This document shows positions 1 through 9,529 of a stretch of 64,000 nucleotides of DNA, one piece after another. Source of the DNA: Lachnospiraceae bacterium (GTDB lineage: Bacteria > Bacillota > Clostridia > Lachnospirales > Lachnospiraceae); NCBI GenBank assembly GCA_910575445.1, contig CAJTFW010000007.1, positions 185,421 through 249,420 on the forward strand, in the 5' to 3' direction. The notes under the pieces were generated by a model. It made no database searches. It saw only the letters and a program-made list of their open reading frames with translations, and had not been told where the DNA came from. The position numbers were made by a program, and so were the translations under genes. Position 1 is the first letter of the stretch, and the number at the start of each line of letters is the position of its first letter.

Positions 1-176
1 CGCTCTCTTATCTTTTTAATAATTTTCTTACTTGTCCATGCCCGATACACCACATACTCCGAAAATTCCTCCTGAAGTCTTTTCTCTATCACATCTATTG
101 TCTTTTTACAGGTCTCATTGACACTTGTCCCAAAACTAACCACCAAAAGTCCTTTTTTCTTCTCCATCTTATCCAC
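1..176 (-). CDS. cbiK: Anaerobic sirohydrochlorin cobaltochelatase, 5' part only
   Basis: This is the 5' end of a gene that runs off the left edge. The visible 58 residues begin MDKMEKKKGLLVVSFGTS and continue through NETCKKTIDVIE to YRAWTSKKIIKKI. That pattern (KKALLVVSFGTS-x-N-E-T-x-x-K-T-I) is the N-terminus of the CbiK-type chelatase, which inserts Co2+ into sirohydrochlorin in anaerobic cobalamin synthesis. I chose the GTG at 176 because AGGAGG lies eight bases upstream. An in-frame ATG at 167 is the alternative but is too far from that ribosome binding site. The metal-binding histidines fall outside the window, so activity cannot be judged. Confidence 0.75.
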   Translation of the reverse strand, partial: MDKMEKKKGLLVVSFGTSVNETCKKTIDVIEKRLQEEFSEYVVYRAWTSKKIIKKIRE

Positions 177-213
177 AGTAATATCCTCCTGCATCTGCTA
201 TCATTTCTTCTCC

Positions 214-250
214 AAAAAAATACGGCTCTCGAAAAGTCAAGAACCGTATT
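214..250 (-). terminator. Terminator of the serC-serA-DUF1015 operon
   Basis: On the minus strand an AATACGGTTCT / AGAGCCGTATT stem with a short loop is followed by a run of seven T residues, just after the DUF1015 stop codon. It is a good intrinsic terminator. Confidence 0.8.
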
Positions 251-260
251 CTACACCTCT

Positions 261-1493
261 TTAAATTTCATGAATAAACAATCCACTTCTAAGCTTTGGC
301 TCAAACCAAGTTGACTTTGGCGGCATCAACCTCCCTGCATCTGCCACTGCCAATAACTCCTCTATGGAAGTTGGATACATTGCAAATGCCACCATCATAT
401 CACTGTCTGCTCTTTTCTTTAACTCCTCAAGCCCCCGAATTCCCCCAACAAAATCCACTCTCTTATCTGTCCTTGGGTCCTTAATCCCAAGAATTGGTTC
501 TAGAAGCTCTCTCTGAAGATAAGCCACATCTAGTCCTTCTACTGGGTCTTTTTGTATGTATTCTTCTTGCACCTTTAGCCGAAACCAATACCCCTGTAGA
601 TACATGGTAATCTGTCCTTTTTTTGATGGCTTCTCCGGCCTCTTTAAAAGCCGTATCTCAAATTTTTCAGAAACCCTCCCCAAGAATTCCTCTATTGAAT
701 ATCCGTTCAGGTCTTTTACCACCCGATTATAGTCCATAATCATCAGTTCATCATCCGGGAATAAGACCGACAGAAAATAGTTAAACTCCTCTGTCCCATT
801 ATAACTAGGATATGCTTCTCTGCGCATCTGCCCCACTTTGACCGCAGAAGCTGCTCTGTGATGCCCGTCTGCGATATAGAGACACTCCACTTCTTCAAAC
901 GCTTCCATAAGCTTTTGCATCTTCTTGGCATCTGAAAGCTTCCACCCCATATGTCGCACTCCGTCTTCTGCCGTAAAATCAAAAGCTGCTTTTTCTTTTT
1001 TTGTCTCCTCCACAATCGCACGAATCACCGTATGAGAGCGATAGGTCAGAAAAATCGGTCCTGTCTGTGCATTACAAATATCCACATGCCGAATCCTGTC
1101 TGCCTCTTTTTCCGCTCTTGTCTTTTCGTGCTTTTTAATTATCTGTCTTTCATAGTCATCGATAGAAGCACATCCTACAATCCCCGTCTGAGAACGTCCT
1201 TCCATTGTCAGTTCATAGATATAGTAGACAGGAGAAGCCTCCTTGACAAAGGCACCCTCCTTCTGCATCTTTGATAGGCGGTCTTTGGCTGCCTGATAGA
1301 CCTCCTGCGCATACATATCCTGCTCTGGCCCAAACAATGTCTCTGGCCGGTCGATATTCAGGAAAGAAAGAGGTCTTCCATCTACTGCATCTTTTGCCTC
1401 TTCTCTGCTGTAAACATCATAAGGAAGTGCTGCGATTTTGTGTTCGAGCCCCTTCGCGGGATGAATACAGCAAAATGGTTTTACCACTGCCAT
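261..1493 (-). CDS. DUF1015 family protein of the serine operon
   Basis: A 410-residue DUF1015 protein. Family hallmarks seen are PYDVYSREEA near residue 25, KHEKTRAEKEADR at about 121-133, and IADGHHRAASA at about 207-217. The biochemical role of the family is not settled. It recurs next to serA and serC in Clostridia, which suggests a link to serine or phosphoserine metabolism, but that is inference from context. The ATG at 1493 shares one base with the serA stop (TAATG), so the two are probably translationally coupled. It is the last gene of the operon and is followed by an intrinsic terminator. Length is normal for the family. Confidence 0.85.
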   Translation of the reverse strand: MAVVKPFCCIHPAKGLEHKIAALPYDVYSREEAKDAVDGRPLSFLNIDRPETLFGPEQDMYAQEVYQAAKDRLSKMQKEGAFVKEASPVYYIYELTMEGRSQTGIVGCASIDDYERQIIKKHEKTRAEKEADRIRHVDICNAQTGPIFLTYRSHTVIRAIVEETKKEKAAFDFTAEDGVRHMGWKLSDAKKMQKLMEAFEEVECLYIADGHHRAASAVKVGQMRREAYPSYNGTEEFNYFLSVLFPDDELMIMDYNRVVKDLNGYSIEEFLGRVSEKFEIRLLKRPEKPSKKGQITMYLQGYWFRLKVQEEYIQKDPVEGLDVAYLQRELLEPILGIKDPRTDKRVDFVGGIRGLEELKKRADSDMMVAFAMYPTSIEELLAVADAGRLMPPKSTWFEPKLRSGLFIHEI

Positions 1494-2656
1494 TATTTCA
1501 TCACCCTGACTTTCAATACTCCTTTGATGGTTCGTATGGTCTCGATGGACTTCTCGTCCGCAGTATTGGCCAAATCCATGATGACATAACCATACTCCCC
1601 TTTGGTTACGTTGCTCATCCGTTCAATATTAATCCCCAAGTCGCCAAATGTCGCTGTAAATTTTGTCAACATATTAGGAATATTTCTGTGAATAATCGTC
1701 ACACGCATCGCATCCTTGCAGACACCCATATCACAATTGGGATAGTTGACAGAATTGTGGATATTGCCATTTTCCAGATAATCCCGTACTTCCTCCACTG
1801 CCATAATCGCACAGTTATCTTCTGACTCCTCCGTAGAAGCTCCTAGATGTGGAATCACAATTGCGTTCTTTAGAGAAGCGATATCCGGGCTTGGAAAATC
1901 GGTAACATATTTGTAGATACGGTTAGTGCGCAGTGCCTCCACAATCGCTTTTGTATCCACAAGCGGGCCTCTTGCAAAATTCATAATTACAACACTTTGT
2001 TTCATCTGCGCGATGGCGGCAGAGCTAATCATCCCTTTGGTGCTCTCCAAAAGTGGCACATGCACTGTGATATAATCACATTCCCGATAGATATCATTGA
2101 TATCTGTGATATGTTTGACATCTCTAGAGAGCTTCCATGCTGCATTGACAGAGATATAGGGGTCATATCCATAGACCTCCATACCAAGCGTAGCTGCTGC
2201 ATTGGCCACTAGAATCCCAATCGCGCCAAGTCCAATCACCCCCAGTTTTTTCCCCATAATCTCATGGCCGGCAAATGCTTTTTTCTGTTTCTCTGCCAGT
2301 TGTTCTAGTTCTTCATTCTGGCGCTCGGAGCGCACCCAATAGAGTCCTCCGATAATATCTCTTGATGCCAGTAACATTCCTGCTAACACTAACTCCTTGA
2401 CACCATTTGCATTGGCTCCTGGTGTATTAAAGACTGCGATTCCCTGTTCTGAGCATTTCCCCAGAGGAATATTATTTACTCCTGCTCCAGCTCTTCCAAT
2501 CACACAGACATTTCCCGGAATCTCCATATCATGCATAGCGGTGCTTCGTACCAGGAGTGCGTCTGCGTCTTCAATGTTGTCCGTCTTGGCATAATTACCG
2601 TCAAATTTCTTCAGTCCGACTTCCGCAATAGGATTCAGGCAATGATACTGATACAT
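1493..2656 (-). CDS. serA: D-3-phosphoglycerate dehydrogenase with ACT domain
   Basis: This 387-residue enzyme oxidises 3-phosphoglycerate to 3-phosphohydroxypyruvate with NAD+, the first committed step of serine synthesis. The Rossmann motif IGLGAIG is at about 141-147. The catalytic arginine sits in NFARGPLVD and the catalytic histidine in IPHLGASTEES. The C-terminal part (about 315-387) is an ACT domain, which normally gives serine feedback control. I start it at the ATG at 2656 (MYQYHCLNP), four bases after the serC stop and preceded by GAGGAG. A longer frame start inside serC is unlikely. It works directly with SerC upstream. Confidence 0.95.
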   Translation of the reverse strand: MYQYHCLNPIAEVGLKKFDGNYAKTDNIEDADALLVRSTAMHDMEIPGNVCVIGRAGAGVNNIPLGKCSEQGIAVFNTPGANANGVKELVLAGMLLASRDIIGGLYWVRSERQNEELEQLAEKQKKAFAGHEIMGKKLGVIGLGAIGILVANAAATLGMEVYGYDPYISVNAAWKLSRDVKHITDINDIYRECDYITVHVPLLESTKGMISSAAIAQMKQSVVIMNFARGPLVDTKAIVEALRTNRIYKYVTDFPSPDIASLKNAIVIPHLGASTEESEDNCAIMAVEEVRDYLENGNIHNSVNYPNCDMGVCKDAMRVTIIHRNIPNMLTKFTATFGDLGINIERMSNVTKGEYGYVIMDLANTADEKSIETIRTIKGVLKVRVMK

Positions 2657-2660
2657 AATT

Positions 2661-3743
2661 CTACTTGTTCTCCTCTTCAAATTTCTTCATAAATGTAACG
2701 AGTGCTTCCACTCCTTCGATGGGCATTGCATTATAGATACTTGCACGCATACCTCCCACACTTCGATGTCCTTTTAGATTGACAAATCCAGCCGCATCTG
2801 CCGCTTTTATAAATTTGGCATCCAACTCCTTATCTCCTGTCACAAAAGGAACATTCATCAACGAACGGTCCTCTTTTCTGACCGTTCCCTGAAAGAGACG
2901 ACTGCTGTCCAGAAAATCATAGAGCACTTTTGCCTTTGCTTCATTTTTCTCTTTCATCACAGAAAGGCCGCCCATTTTTTTCAGCCATTGAAAGACCTTT
3001 CCACAGGCATAGATGCAAAAGCAGTTGGGTGTATTATACAGAGAGCCTGCCTCTGCCTGCGTCTTATATTTCATAATTGTCGGTGTTCCAGGAAGCACAT
3101 CATCGGTGATTAAATCGTCTCTGACAACCGCAATCACCATACCTGCCGGCCCGATATTTTTCTGCACACCACCATACAGGATGGCATATCTTGACACATC
3201 CACAGGCTCCGAGAGAAAGCATGAAGATACATCTGAAACCAAATCTTTTCCTTTGGTATTCGGAAGCGTCCAAAACTTGGTACCATAGATAGTATTATTT
3301 TCACAGATATAGACATAGTCTGCATCTTCACTTACCGAAAGGTCAGAACAATCGGGAATATAGGAATAGGTCTTATCTTCGCTAGAGGCTATCTTATTCG
3401 CTTTTCCGTATTGCTTTGCCTCCTCATATGCGCGCTTTGCCCACTGTCCAGTTACAATATAATCCGCCACCCGATGCTTCATCAGGTTCATAGGAACCGC
3501 TGAGAATTGCAGATGCGCCCCTCCTTGCAAAAATAGAACTTTATAGTTATCTGGAACCTTTAAAAGTTCCCGGAAATCCTGTTCTGCGGTCTGGATAATC
3601 TCATCAAACGCTTTGGAACGATGGCTCATCTCCATCACAGACATCCCTGTTCCCTGATAGTCCATTATCTCTGCTCCAATCTCCTGAAGCACTTCTTCTG
3701 GCAACACTGCCGGACCTGCCGAAAAATTGTACACTCTTTTCAT
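2661..3743 (-). CDS. serC: Phosphoserine aminotransferase
   Basis: A 360-residue PLP enzyme that converts 3-phosphohydroxypyruvate and glutamate to O-phosphoserine. It starts with the typical MKRVYNFSAGPAVLPEEVL and has the active-site lysine K195 in GGVQKNIGPAG. Other family marks are GMSVMEMSHRS (33-43) and LQGGAHLQF (72-80). The ATG at 3743 is preceded by GAGAGGA. The frame stays open 33 codons further upstream, but that stretch is leader. It is the first gene of serC-serA-DUF1015; no phosphoserine phosphatase is present here. Confidence 0.95.
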   Translation of the reverse strand: MKRVYNFSAGPAVLPEEVLQEIGAEIMDYQGTGMSVMEMSHRSKAFDEIIQTAEQDFRELLKVPDNYKVLFLQGGAHLQFSAVPMNLMKHRVADYIVTGQWAKRAYEEAKQYGKANKIASSEDKTYSYIPDCSDLSVSEDADYVYICENNTIYGTKFWTLPNTKGKDLVSDVSSCFLSEPVDVSRYAILYGGVQKNIGPAGMVIAVVRDDLITDDVLPGTPTIMKYKTQAEAGSLYNTPNCFCIYACGKVFQWLKKMGGLSVMKEKNEAKAKVLYDFLDSSRLFQGTVRKEDRSLMNVPFVTGDKELDAKFIKAADAAGFVNLKGHRSVGGMRASIYNAMPIEGVEALVTFMKKFEEENK

Positions 3744-3769
3744 AACTTCATCCTCTCTATAAATATATA

Positions 3770-3845
3770 GGGATGCCTCAAAACGGAGTCCTGAATGGTG
3801 CGTTCTGTATAACAGAATATCAGCGACAACCGCTTGTAACATCCC
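3770..3845 (-). ncRNA. Folded 5' leader of serC (candidate regulatory RNA)
   Basis: The 76-nt stretch upstream of serC is closed by GGGATG pairing with CATCCC at its two ends. Inside are a GCG-GUUGU-CGC hairpin (3823-3833) and a TTCTG-TTATA-CAGAA hairpin (3803-3817). This gives a multi-branch junction within the transcript predicted from the promoter at 3887-3915. I could not match it to a riboswitch class I know, so its role is open. Confidence 0.45.
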
Positions 3846-3886
3846 CCATAAATATACTATCTACTGCTTATATAAATATCCATTTA

Positions 3887-3915
3887 ATTATAATATATCG
3901 TTCTTTAAAAATCAA
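3887..3915 (-). promoter_or_regulatory. Sigma-A promoter of the serC operon
   Basis: On the minus strand, TTGATT (3910-3915) and a perfect TATAAT (3887-3892) are separated by 17 bp. The predicted transcript starts near 3880, leaving a leader of about 135 nt before serC. Confidence 0.8.
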
Positions 3916-3972
3916 TATTCAGACTGCCCATTTTTCGTGGGTGTTTTAGGTAAAAATTTGTCTATACAGCTT

Positions 3973-5640
3973 TTACAAATCATCCTGGTCAAACGCATTC
4001 TCTATAGGAGCGCCAGCTGGAACCATTGGAAAGACTTTATCTTCACAGTCAATCTGACAATCTAACACCACTGGTCCATCACATGCAAAAGCTTCCATAA
4101 GCGCTTTTGTAAACTCTTCCTTTGTTGTCACCCGGATTCCCTTACATCCTAGCGCTTCTGCCACTTTTGCAAAATCTGCTTTATCGTGAAACACCGTCGA
4201 TGAATACCGTCTCTCATAGAACAATTCCTGCCACTGATGCACCATTCCCAGTACATGATTATTAATCACAATCTCAATAATCGGAATCTGATAGCGCGCT
4301 GCGGTTGCAAGCTCATTCATATTCATACGGAAGCAACCATCTCCTGCAATATTAATTACGCGTTTTTCTGGCATTGCCACCTTCGCTCCCATCGAAGCTC
4401 CCAAACCATATCCCATGGTGCCAAGTCCGCCAGAAGTCAAAAGCGTACGCGGCTTGCTGTATTTATAATACTGTGCGGCCCACATCTGATGCTGTCCTAC
4501 CTCTGTACAGATAATCGCGTCCCCCTTTGTCGCCTTATAGATTTCCTCAATGATATATGGCCCTGTCAGTCCTTCTTCTTTATATTTCAATGGAAAACGA
4601 GTCTTTAAATCCTCCACATAGCCAATCCACTCAGTATGCTCCTGCTGCTCTAAACAAGGAGTTAATCTCTTTAATACTTCTTTGACATCACCGATAATAT
4701 TTGCAGATGTCATAATATTTTTGTTGATCTCTGCCGGGTCCACATCAATCTGAAGTATCTTGGCATGGGAAGCGAAACGGGAAGCATCTCCAAACACCCT
4801 GTCACTAAAGCGCGCTCCCACGGTAATCAAAAGGTCGCATCTTGCCACACCAAAGTTCGCATATTTTGTGCCATGCATTCCAAGCATCCCGGTATAAAGT
4901 GGATGTTCCCCGCTAAATGCACCTTTTCCCATCAACGTATCACATACTGGTGCATCAACTTTTTCGACAAATTCCAAAAGCTCCTTGGAAGCGTTAGAAG
5001 CAATCGCGCCACCGCCCACAAAAATCATAGGCTTTTTGGCTGCCTGAATCATCTCTACCGCCTGCGCAATATCCGCATCCTTTATCGTAGTAGTATTGGG
5101 TACTACTTCCTCTGGTCTCTGTTCTGTATACTCTGTCTTATTGGCTGTGGCATCTTTTGTAATATCCACAAGAACCGGTCCCGGACGACCTGTCCTGGCA
5201 ATCTTAAAGGCGCGGCGAATCGCATCCGCCAAGTCTGTCACATCTTTCACAATAAAACTATATTTTGTGACAGGCATCGTAATGCCCATAATATCAATCT
5301 CCTGAAAGCTGTCCTTACCAAGCAGCGATGTTCCCACATTACAAGTGATAGCCACAACCGGAATCGAATCCATATAAGCCGTCGCAATTCCTGTCACCAG
5401 ATTGGTTGCACCTGGCCCTGATGTAGCAAAGCAGACCCCCACTTTGCCTGTCGCCCTTGCATAGCCATCCGCCGCATGGGAAGCTCCCTGCTCATGAGAA
5501 GTCAGAATATGCCGAATCTCTTTATGTTTGTATAATGCATCATAGATATTTAAGATTGCTCCTCCCGGATATCCAAATACGGTATCCACGCCCTGTTCTT
5601 TTAGACAGGCAATCACAATCTCTGCACCTGATAATACCAT
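3973..5640 (-). CDS. ilvB: Acetolactate synthase, large (catalytic) subunit
   Basis: This 555-residue ThDP enzyme condenses pyruvate to 2-acetolactate, or pyruvate and 2-oxobutyrate to 2-aceto-2-hydroxybutyrate, in valine, leucine and isoleucine synthesis. The N-terminal FGYPGGAILNIYD and the cofactor-activating glutamate E50 (SHEQGASHAADGYAR) are present. The ThDP motif GDGCFRMNMNELATA lies near residue 433. The start is the ATG at 5640, with a GAGGGGAG site; longer forms of the frame overlap ilvD. It lies 26 bp after ilvD, so the two form an operon. No regulatory small subunit (ilvN) is in the window. A catabolic acetolactate synthase is less likely given the ilvD neighbour. Confidence 0.93.
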   Translation of the reverse strand: MVLSGAEIVIACLKEQGVDTVFGYPGGAILNIYDALYKHKEIRHILTSHEQGASHAADGYARATGKVGVCFATSGPGATNLVTGIATAYMDSIPVVAITCNVGTSLLGKDSFQEIDIMGITMPVTKYSFIVKDVTDLADAIRRAFKIARTGRPGPVLVDITKDATANKTEYTEQRPEEVVPNTTTIKDADIAQAVEMIQAAKKPMIFVGGGAIASNASKELLEFVEKVDAPVCDTLMGKGAFSGEHPLYTGMLGMHGTKYANFGVARCDLLITVGARFSDRVFGDASRFASHAKILQIDVDPAEINKNIMTSANIIGDVKEVLKRLTPCLEQQEHTEWIGYVEDLKTRFPLKYKEEGLTGPYIIEEIYKATKGDAIICTEVGQHQMWAAQYYKYSKPRTLLTSGGLGTMGYGLGASMGAKVAMPEKRVINIAGDGCFRMNMNELATAARYQIPIIEIVINNHVLGMVHQWQELFYERRYSSTVFHDKADFAKVAEALGCKGIRVTTKEEFTKALMEAFACDGPVVLDCQIDCEDKVFPMVPAGAPIENAFDQDDL

Positions 5641-5666
5641 AGATTTTTCTCCCCTCGTATCAATTC

Positions 5667-7334
5667 TTATTTTTGTATCTCCAAAATAGCGCCGCGATTT
5701 CCAGAAGTCACCATAGACGCATAGCGCGCAAGATAACCTTTTGTCACCTTTGGCTCTCTTGGCTCCCATCTTGCCCGTCTTGCTTCCATCTCTTCTTCAG
5801 AGATGTCTACATCCAAGCGATTCTCTGGTATATTAATCTTGATAATATCGCCTTCTTCCACAAGCGCAATCGGACCACCTACTGCCGCTTCTGGAGAGAC
5901 ATGTCCAATCGAAGCCCCGCGGCTTGCTCCACTAAAACGTCCGTCCGTAATCAGAGCCACCGAAGAACCAAGCCCCATCCCGGCAATCGCTGAAGTTGGA
6001 TTTAGCATCTCTCTCATACCCGGACCACCCTTTGGTCCTTCATAGCGAATCACAACCACATCTCCTGCTACAATCCTGCCATGTGTAATCGCGTGAATAG
6101 CGTCCTCCTCACAGTCAAACACCCGCGCTGGCCCCTCATGCACCAACATCTCCTCTGCCACTGCAGAACGCTTTACCACGCCACTGTCAGGAGCCAAATT
6201 TCCCTTTAGAATGGCAATGCCGCCAGTCTCACTGTAGGGATTCTCCACCGGACGAATCACTTCAGGATTTTTATTCTTACAAGAAGCGATATTTTCTCCC
6301 ACCGTCCTAAGTGTTACAGTCATACAATCCATATGGAGCAAATTCTTCTTTGACAGTTCATTCATCACTGCATAGACACCACCAGCTGCATTCAAGTCTT
6401 CCATATAGGTAGGGCCCGCCGGTGCCAAATGGCAGAGATTTGGCGTTTTTGCACTAATCTCATTGGCAATATCCACATTTAACTCCACACCCGCCTCATG
6501 CGCAATCGCTGGCAGATGCAGCATACTGTTCGTTGAACACCCAAGTGCCATATCCACGGTAAGCGCATTCATAAAAGCGTCTTCTGTCATAATATCCCTT
6601 GGACAAATATTGGCTCTCCAAAGCTCCATCACCTGCATACCAGCCTGCTTTGCCAGCAGAATCCGGTCTGAATAGACTGCGGGAATCGTACCATTGCCCC
6701 GAAGTCCCATCCCCAGAACTTCTGTCAGACAATTCATACTGTTCGCTGTATACATCCCCGAACAAGAGCCACAAGTAGGACATACATTGTCCTCAAATTC
6801 CCTGACGTCCTCTTCGGTCATTGTACCAGCCGCATAAGAACCAACCGCCTCAAACATACTAGAAAGACTTCTCTTCTCCCCTTTAACACGTCCTGCCAAC
6901 ATCGGTCCTCCACTGACAAAAATCGTCGGAATATTCAACCTGGCTGCCGCCATCAAAAGCCCTGGCACATTCTTGTCACAATTTGGTACCATCACCAGTG
7001 CATCAAACTGATGTGCCATCGCCATCGCCTCTGTAGAGTCCGCAATCAAATCCCTAGTCACCAGAGAATATTTCATCCCAATATGTCCCATCGCAATCCC
7101 ATCACAGACCGCAATCGCCGGAAAGACAATCGGTGTTCCTCCTCCCATTGCAACACCTATCTTGACCGCTTCCACAATCTTATCCAGATTCTTATGTCCT
7201 GGCACAATCTCATTATATGAGCTGACAATCCCCACAAGTGGACGCTCTAACTCCTCCTTTGTCAATCCTAACGCATGAAATAACGACCGATGGGGCGCCT
7301 GCTGCATCCCCTTTGTCACTGCATCACTTCTCAT
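5667..7334 (-). CDS. ilvD: Dihydroxy-acid dehydratase
   Basis: A 555-residue Fe-S dehydratase that makes the 2-keto acid precursors of valine and isoleucine. Cluster and metal ligands are seen in PNCDKNVPG (near 120) and [19 protein letters not shown] (near 184). [11 protein letters not shown] and GRFSGASRG follow in the C-terminal half. The ATG at 7334 with AGGAGG eight to nine bases upstream gives the standard start [18 protein letters not shown]. The open frame continues into the tandem repeats only by chance. The leader holds four 103-bp hairpin repeats that end at the ribosome binding site. Confidence 0.95.
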   Translation of the reverse strand: MRSDAVTKGMQQAPHRSLFHALGLTKEELERPLVGIVSSYNEIVPGHKNLDKIVEAVKIGVAMGGGTPIVFPAIAVCDGIAMGHIGMKYSLVTRDLIADSTEAMAMAHQFDALVMVPNCDKNVPGLLMAAARLNIPTIFVSGGPMLAGRVKGEKRSLSSMFEAVGSYAAGTMTEEDVREFEDNVCPTCGSCSGMYTANSMNCLTEVLGMGLRGNGTIPAVYSDRILLAKQAGMQVMELWRANICPRDIMTEDAFMNALTVDMALGCSTNSMLHLPAIAHEAGVELNVDIANEISAKTPNLCHLAPAGPTYMEDLNAAGGVYAVMNELSKKNLLHMDCMTVTLRTVGENIASCKNKNPEVIRPVENPYSETGGIAILKGNLAPDSGVVKRSAVAEEMLVHEGPARVFDCEEDAIHAITHGRIVAGDVVVIRYEGPKGGPGMREMLNPTSAIAGMGLGSSVALITDGRFSGASRGASIGHVSPEAAVGGPIALVEEGDIIKINIPENRLDVDISEEEMEARRARWEPREPKVTKGYLARYASMVTSGNRGAILEIQK

Positions 7335-7352
7335 TATCCAATCCTCCTGATT

Positions 7353-7764
7353 AAAGTTCCGCTCCAGCCTAAACAATGCCCCATATCTAGAAGCATTTCC
7401 GGCCACTTTGTGTCCTGAAATCCTTCTGGGCATTGTTTTGGCTTCCGCTGTTTTTAAAGTTCCGCTCCAGCCTAAACAATGCCCCGTATCTAGAAGCATT
7501 TCCGGCCACTTTGTGTCCTGAAATCCTTCTGGGCATTGTTCTGGCTTTTGCTGTTTTTAAAGTACCGCTCCAGCCCGACCAATGCCCCGTATCTAGAAGC
7601 ATTTCCAGCCACTTTGTGTCCTGAAATCCTTCTGGGCATTGTTTTGGCTTCCGCTGTTTTTAAAGTTCCGCTCCAGCCTAAACAATGCCCCGTATCTAGA
7701 AGCATTTCCGGCCACTTTGTGTCCTGAAATCCTTCTGGGCATTGTTTTGGCTTTTGCTGTTTGT
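7353..7764 (-). repeat. Four tandem 103-bp hairpin repeats in the ilvD leader
   Basis: Four head-to-tail copies start at 7353, 7456, 7559 and 7662, with an exact 103-bp period and a few base changes; the third copy differs most. Each copy contains a long imperfect inverted repeat: AACAATGCCC ... GGGCATTGTT outside and AGAAG-ATTTC type arms inside. On the ilvD-sense strand each copy ends GGAGCGGAACTTT, and the last abuts the ilvD ribosome binding site. The short open frames here are artefacts of the repeats. Unit length is not a multiple of three. Confidence 0.9.
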
Positions 7765-7804
7765 TAATATTTTATCAAATATCATATTCTGCCATTCAAT
7801 CTCA

Positions 7805-7955
7805 GTTCGTCAGGGGCAGATGTTCCTGCAAGACCCATTGAACGCCGTCGGCACTTAGCGAGCGCAAGCGGAACGCGCAGTCGCGAGCTTAGTACCGCTA
7901 CAGGCGTTCATTAAGCGAGAGCGGGGTCTGGAAGGAACATCTGCCCCTGGCGAAC
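7805..7955. repeat. Palindromic module, copy A
   Basis: A single copy of a ~150-bp imperfect palindrome found six times in the window. The outer arms pair over about 22 bp (GTTCGTCAGGGGCAGATG with its complement). Inside lie AGACCC ... GGGTCT and a GACGCC/GGCGTT region. The rest of 7765-7985 holds no gene. Confidence 0.85.
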
Positions 7956-7985
7956 GTCCTTTGCATCGCACACCTATCGCCTGTG

Positions 7986-9068
7986 TCAAATTTTTTCTAC
8001 AATCAGTTCTCCCATCTTCTGGGTCCCCACATATTCACACCCATCCGACATAATATCCCCTGTCCGGTACCCTTCTTTAAGCACCTTGCGAACTGCCTCT
8101 TCGATGGCATCCGCCTCCTTATCCAAATCAAATGAATACCGAAGCATCATCGCCGCCGACAAAATCGTTGCAATCGGATTCGCCTTATCTTGCCCTGCAA
8201 TATCCGGCGCCGAGCCATGGCTTGGCTCATATAGCCCAAATTTCGTATCATTCAGGCTCGCACTCGACAACATCCCTATCGACCCTGTCACCATCGACGC
8301 TTCATCCGACAAGATATCCCCAAACATGTTCTCCGTCAATATCACATCAAACTGCGCCGGATTCATCACCAGCTGCATTGCACAATTATCTACATACATA
8401 TGAGATAACTCCACATCAGGATACTCCTTTGCCATCTCTTCCACAATCTTTCTCCAAAGCCTGGAAGAATCCAGCACATTCGCCTTATCCACACTGCATA
8501 CCTTGCCGCGTCTCTTTCTCGCAATCTCAAATGCCCGCTTCGCAATCCGGCGAATCTCCGTTTCATTATAAGAAAGCGTATCCACCGCTGTTAGAACGCC
8601 GTCAACTTCCTCTGTCTTTCTCTCCCCAAAATAAAGCCCGCCTGTCAATTCTCTCATAATCAACATATCAAATCCAGCTGCACTAATATCCTCCCTAAGA
8701 GGACAAGCTGCCCGAAGCTCCTCATACAGATATGCCGGTCTTAGATTCGCAAATAAATTCAAAGCCTTTCTAATCCCCAGTAGCCCCGCCTCCGGCCTCT
8801 TAGATGGCTCTAGCTGATACCAAGGTGATGTCTTCGCATCCCCTCCAATCGAGCCCATAAGAACCGCATCACAAGCCTTGGCCTTCTCAATCGTCTCCTC
8901 TGTCAGCGGTATTCCATATACATCAATCGAAGCGCCGCCAAGCAAAAGCTCTGTATATTCAAATGTATGCCCATATACCTTTGCCACCTTCTCAAGCACC
9001 TCTCTGGCCTCTCTTACAATCTCTGGCCCGATGCCATCTCCAGAGATAACTCCTATTTTACATCTCAT
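7986..9068 (-). CDS. leuB: 3-isopropylmalate dehydrogenase
   Basis: A 360-residue NAD+-dependent enzyme that oxidises and decarboxylates 3-isopropylmalate to 2-ketoisocaproate in leucine synthesis. Family marks are GDGIGPEIV near the N-terminus, [33 protein letters not shown], the substrate-binding [12 protein letters not shown] and [10 protein letters not shown], and the cofactor motif [18 protein letters not shown]. The start at ATG 9068 ([10 protein letters not shown]) is seven bases after AGGAGGA; the ATG six bases earlier is too close to that site. leuA, leuC and leuD are not in the window. Confidence 0.95.
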   Translation of the reverse strand: MRCKIGVISGDGIGPEIVREAREVLEKVAKVYGHTFEYTELLLGGASIDVYGIPLTEETIEKAKACDAVLMGSIGGDAKTSPWYQLEPSKRPEAGLLGIRKALNLFANLRPAYLYEELRAACPLREDISAAGFDMLIMRELTGGLYFGERKTEEVDGVLTAVDTLSYNETEIRRIAKRAFEIARKRRGKVCSVDKANVLDSSRLWRKIVEEMAKEYPDVELSHMYVDNCAMQLVMNPAQFDVILTENMFGDILSDEASMVTGSIGMLSSASLNDTKFGLYEPSHGSAPDIAGQDKANPIATILSAAMMLRYSFDLDKEADAIEEAVRKVLKEGYRTGDIMSDGCEYVGTQKMGELIVEKI

Positions 9069-9155
9069 ACACATTCCTCCTAATCCTGCATCTAGTTTAC
9101 ACAAAAAGGCGGAAGTCCCCTTCCGCCCTGCTGTCTGCATCCTTACCGAATCCTT

Positions 9156-9455
9156 TTATCCGTTCTGTTTTTCTACCTCCTGGATAGCTGCTTTCTTCAT
9201 TGGAATACGGCAGTTGCGGTTGCTTCCGAACTCTACGATTACGTCCTCATCCGTAATATCAATAAGAACCCCATAGAACCCGCTAGTTGTCACCACCACA
9301 TCGCCTACTTCCATCGAAGCAAGCATTGCCGCAAGCCTCTTTTGCTCTTTTTTCTGAGGTCTCATCATAAAAAAATACATCGCAACAATGAAAAGACCCC
9401 ATACAATCAATATCTGCAACATGCCACCACCTGCACCTGTACCTGTCAACAACAT
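9156..9455 (-). CDS. yajC: Preprotein translocase subunit YajC
   Basis: A 99-residue protein with one N-terminal membrane segment (about 13-31), then PQKKEQKRLAAMLASMEVGDVVVTTSGFYGVLIDI, which is the conserved YajC core. YajC associates with SecDF at the Sec translocon. The ATG at 9455 has TAGGAGGA upstream. It follows tgt with a 74-bp gap, the tgt-yajC order common in bacteria; secD and secF are not here. Confidence 0.92.
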   Translation of the reverse strand: MLLTGTGAGGGMLQILIVWGLFIVAMYFFMMRPQKKEQKRLAAMLASMEVGDVVVTTSGFYGVLIDITDEDVIVEFGSNRNCRIPMKKAAIQEVEKQNG

Positions 9456-9529
9456 CTCTATGTCCTCCTAAAAAAATAACTAATGTCTATTGTACACAAT
9501 ATTCTCCCCTACGGCAAGCACTTTTTATT

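Noticed and set aside
4963..4969. TTCGACA, a 0A-box match
   Set aside because: It lies in the ilvB coding sequence away from promoters.
4765..5421. A 218-codon open frame antisense to ilvB
   Set aside because: It has the composition of a shadow frame, no ribosome site, and the opposite strand is clearly ilvB.
7387..7705. Short open frames inside the tandem repeats, on both strands
   Set aside because: They repeat with the 103-bp unit, change frame from copy to copy, and have no ribosome site.
7353..7764. Tandem repeats as a possible CRISPR array
   Set aside because: The 103-bp units are direct tandem copies with no unique spacers, and there are no cas genes.
7335..7985. A T-box or leader-peptide attenuator for ilvD
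   Set aside because: No T-box sequence or run of branched-chain codons was seen; the space is filled by repeats and palindrome A.
8132..8659. A 175-codon open frame antisense to leuB
   Set aside because: It is a proline/serine-rich shadow of leuB with no ribosome site.
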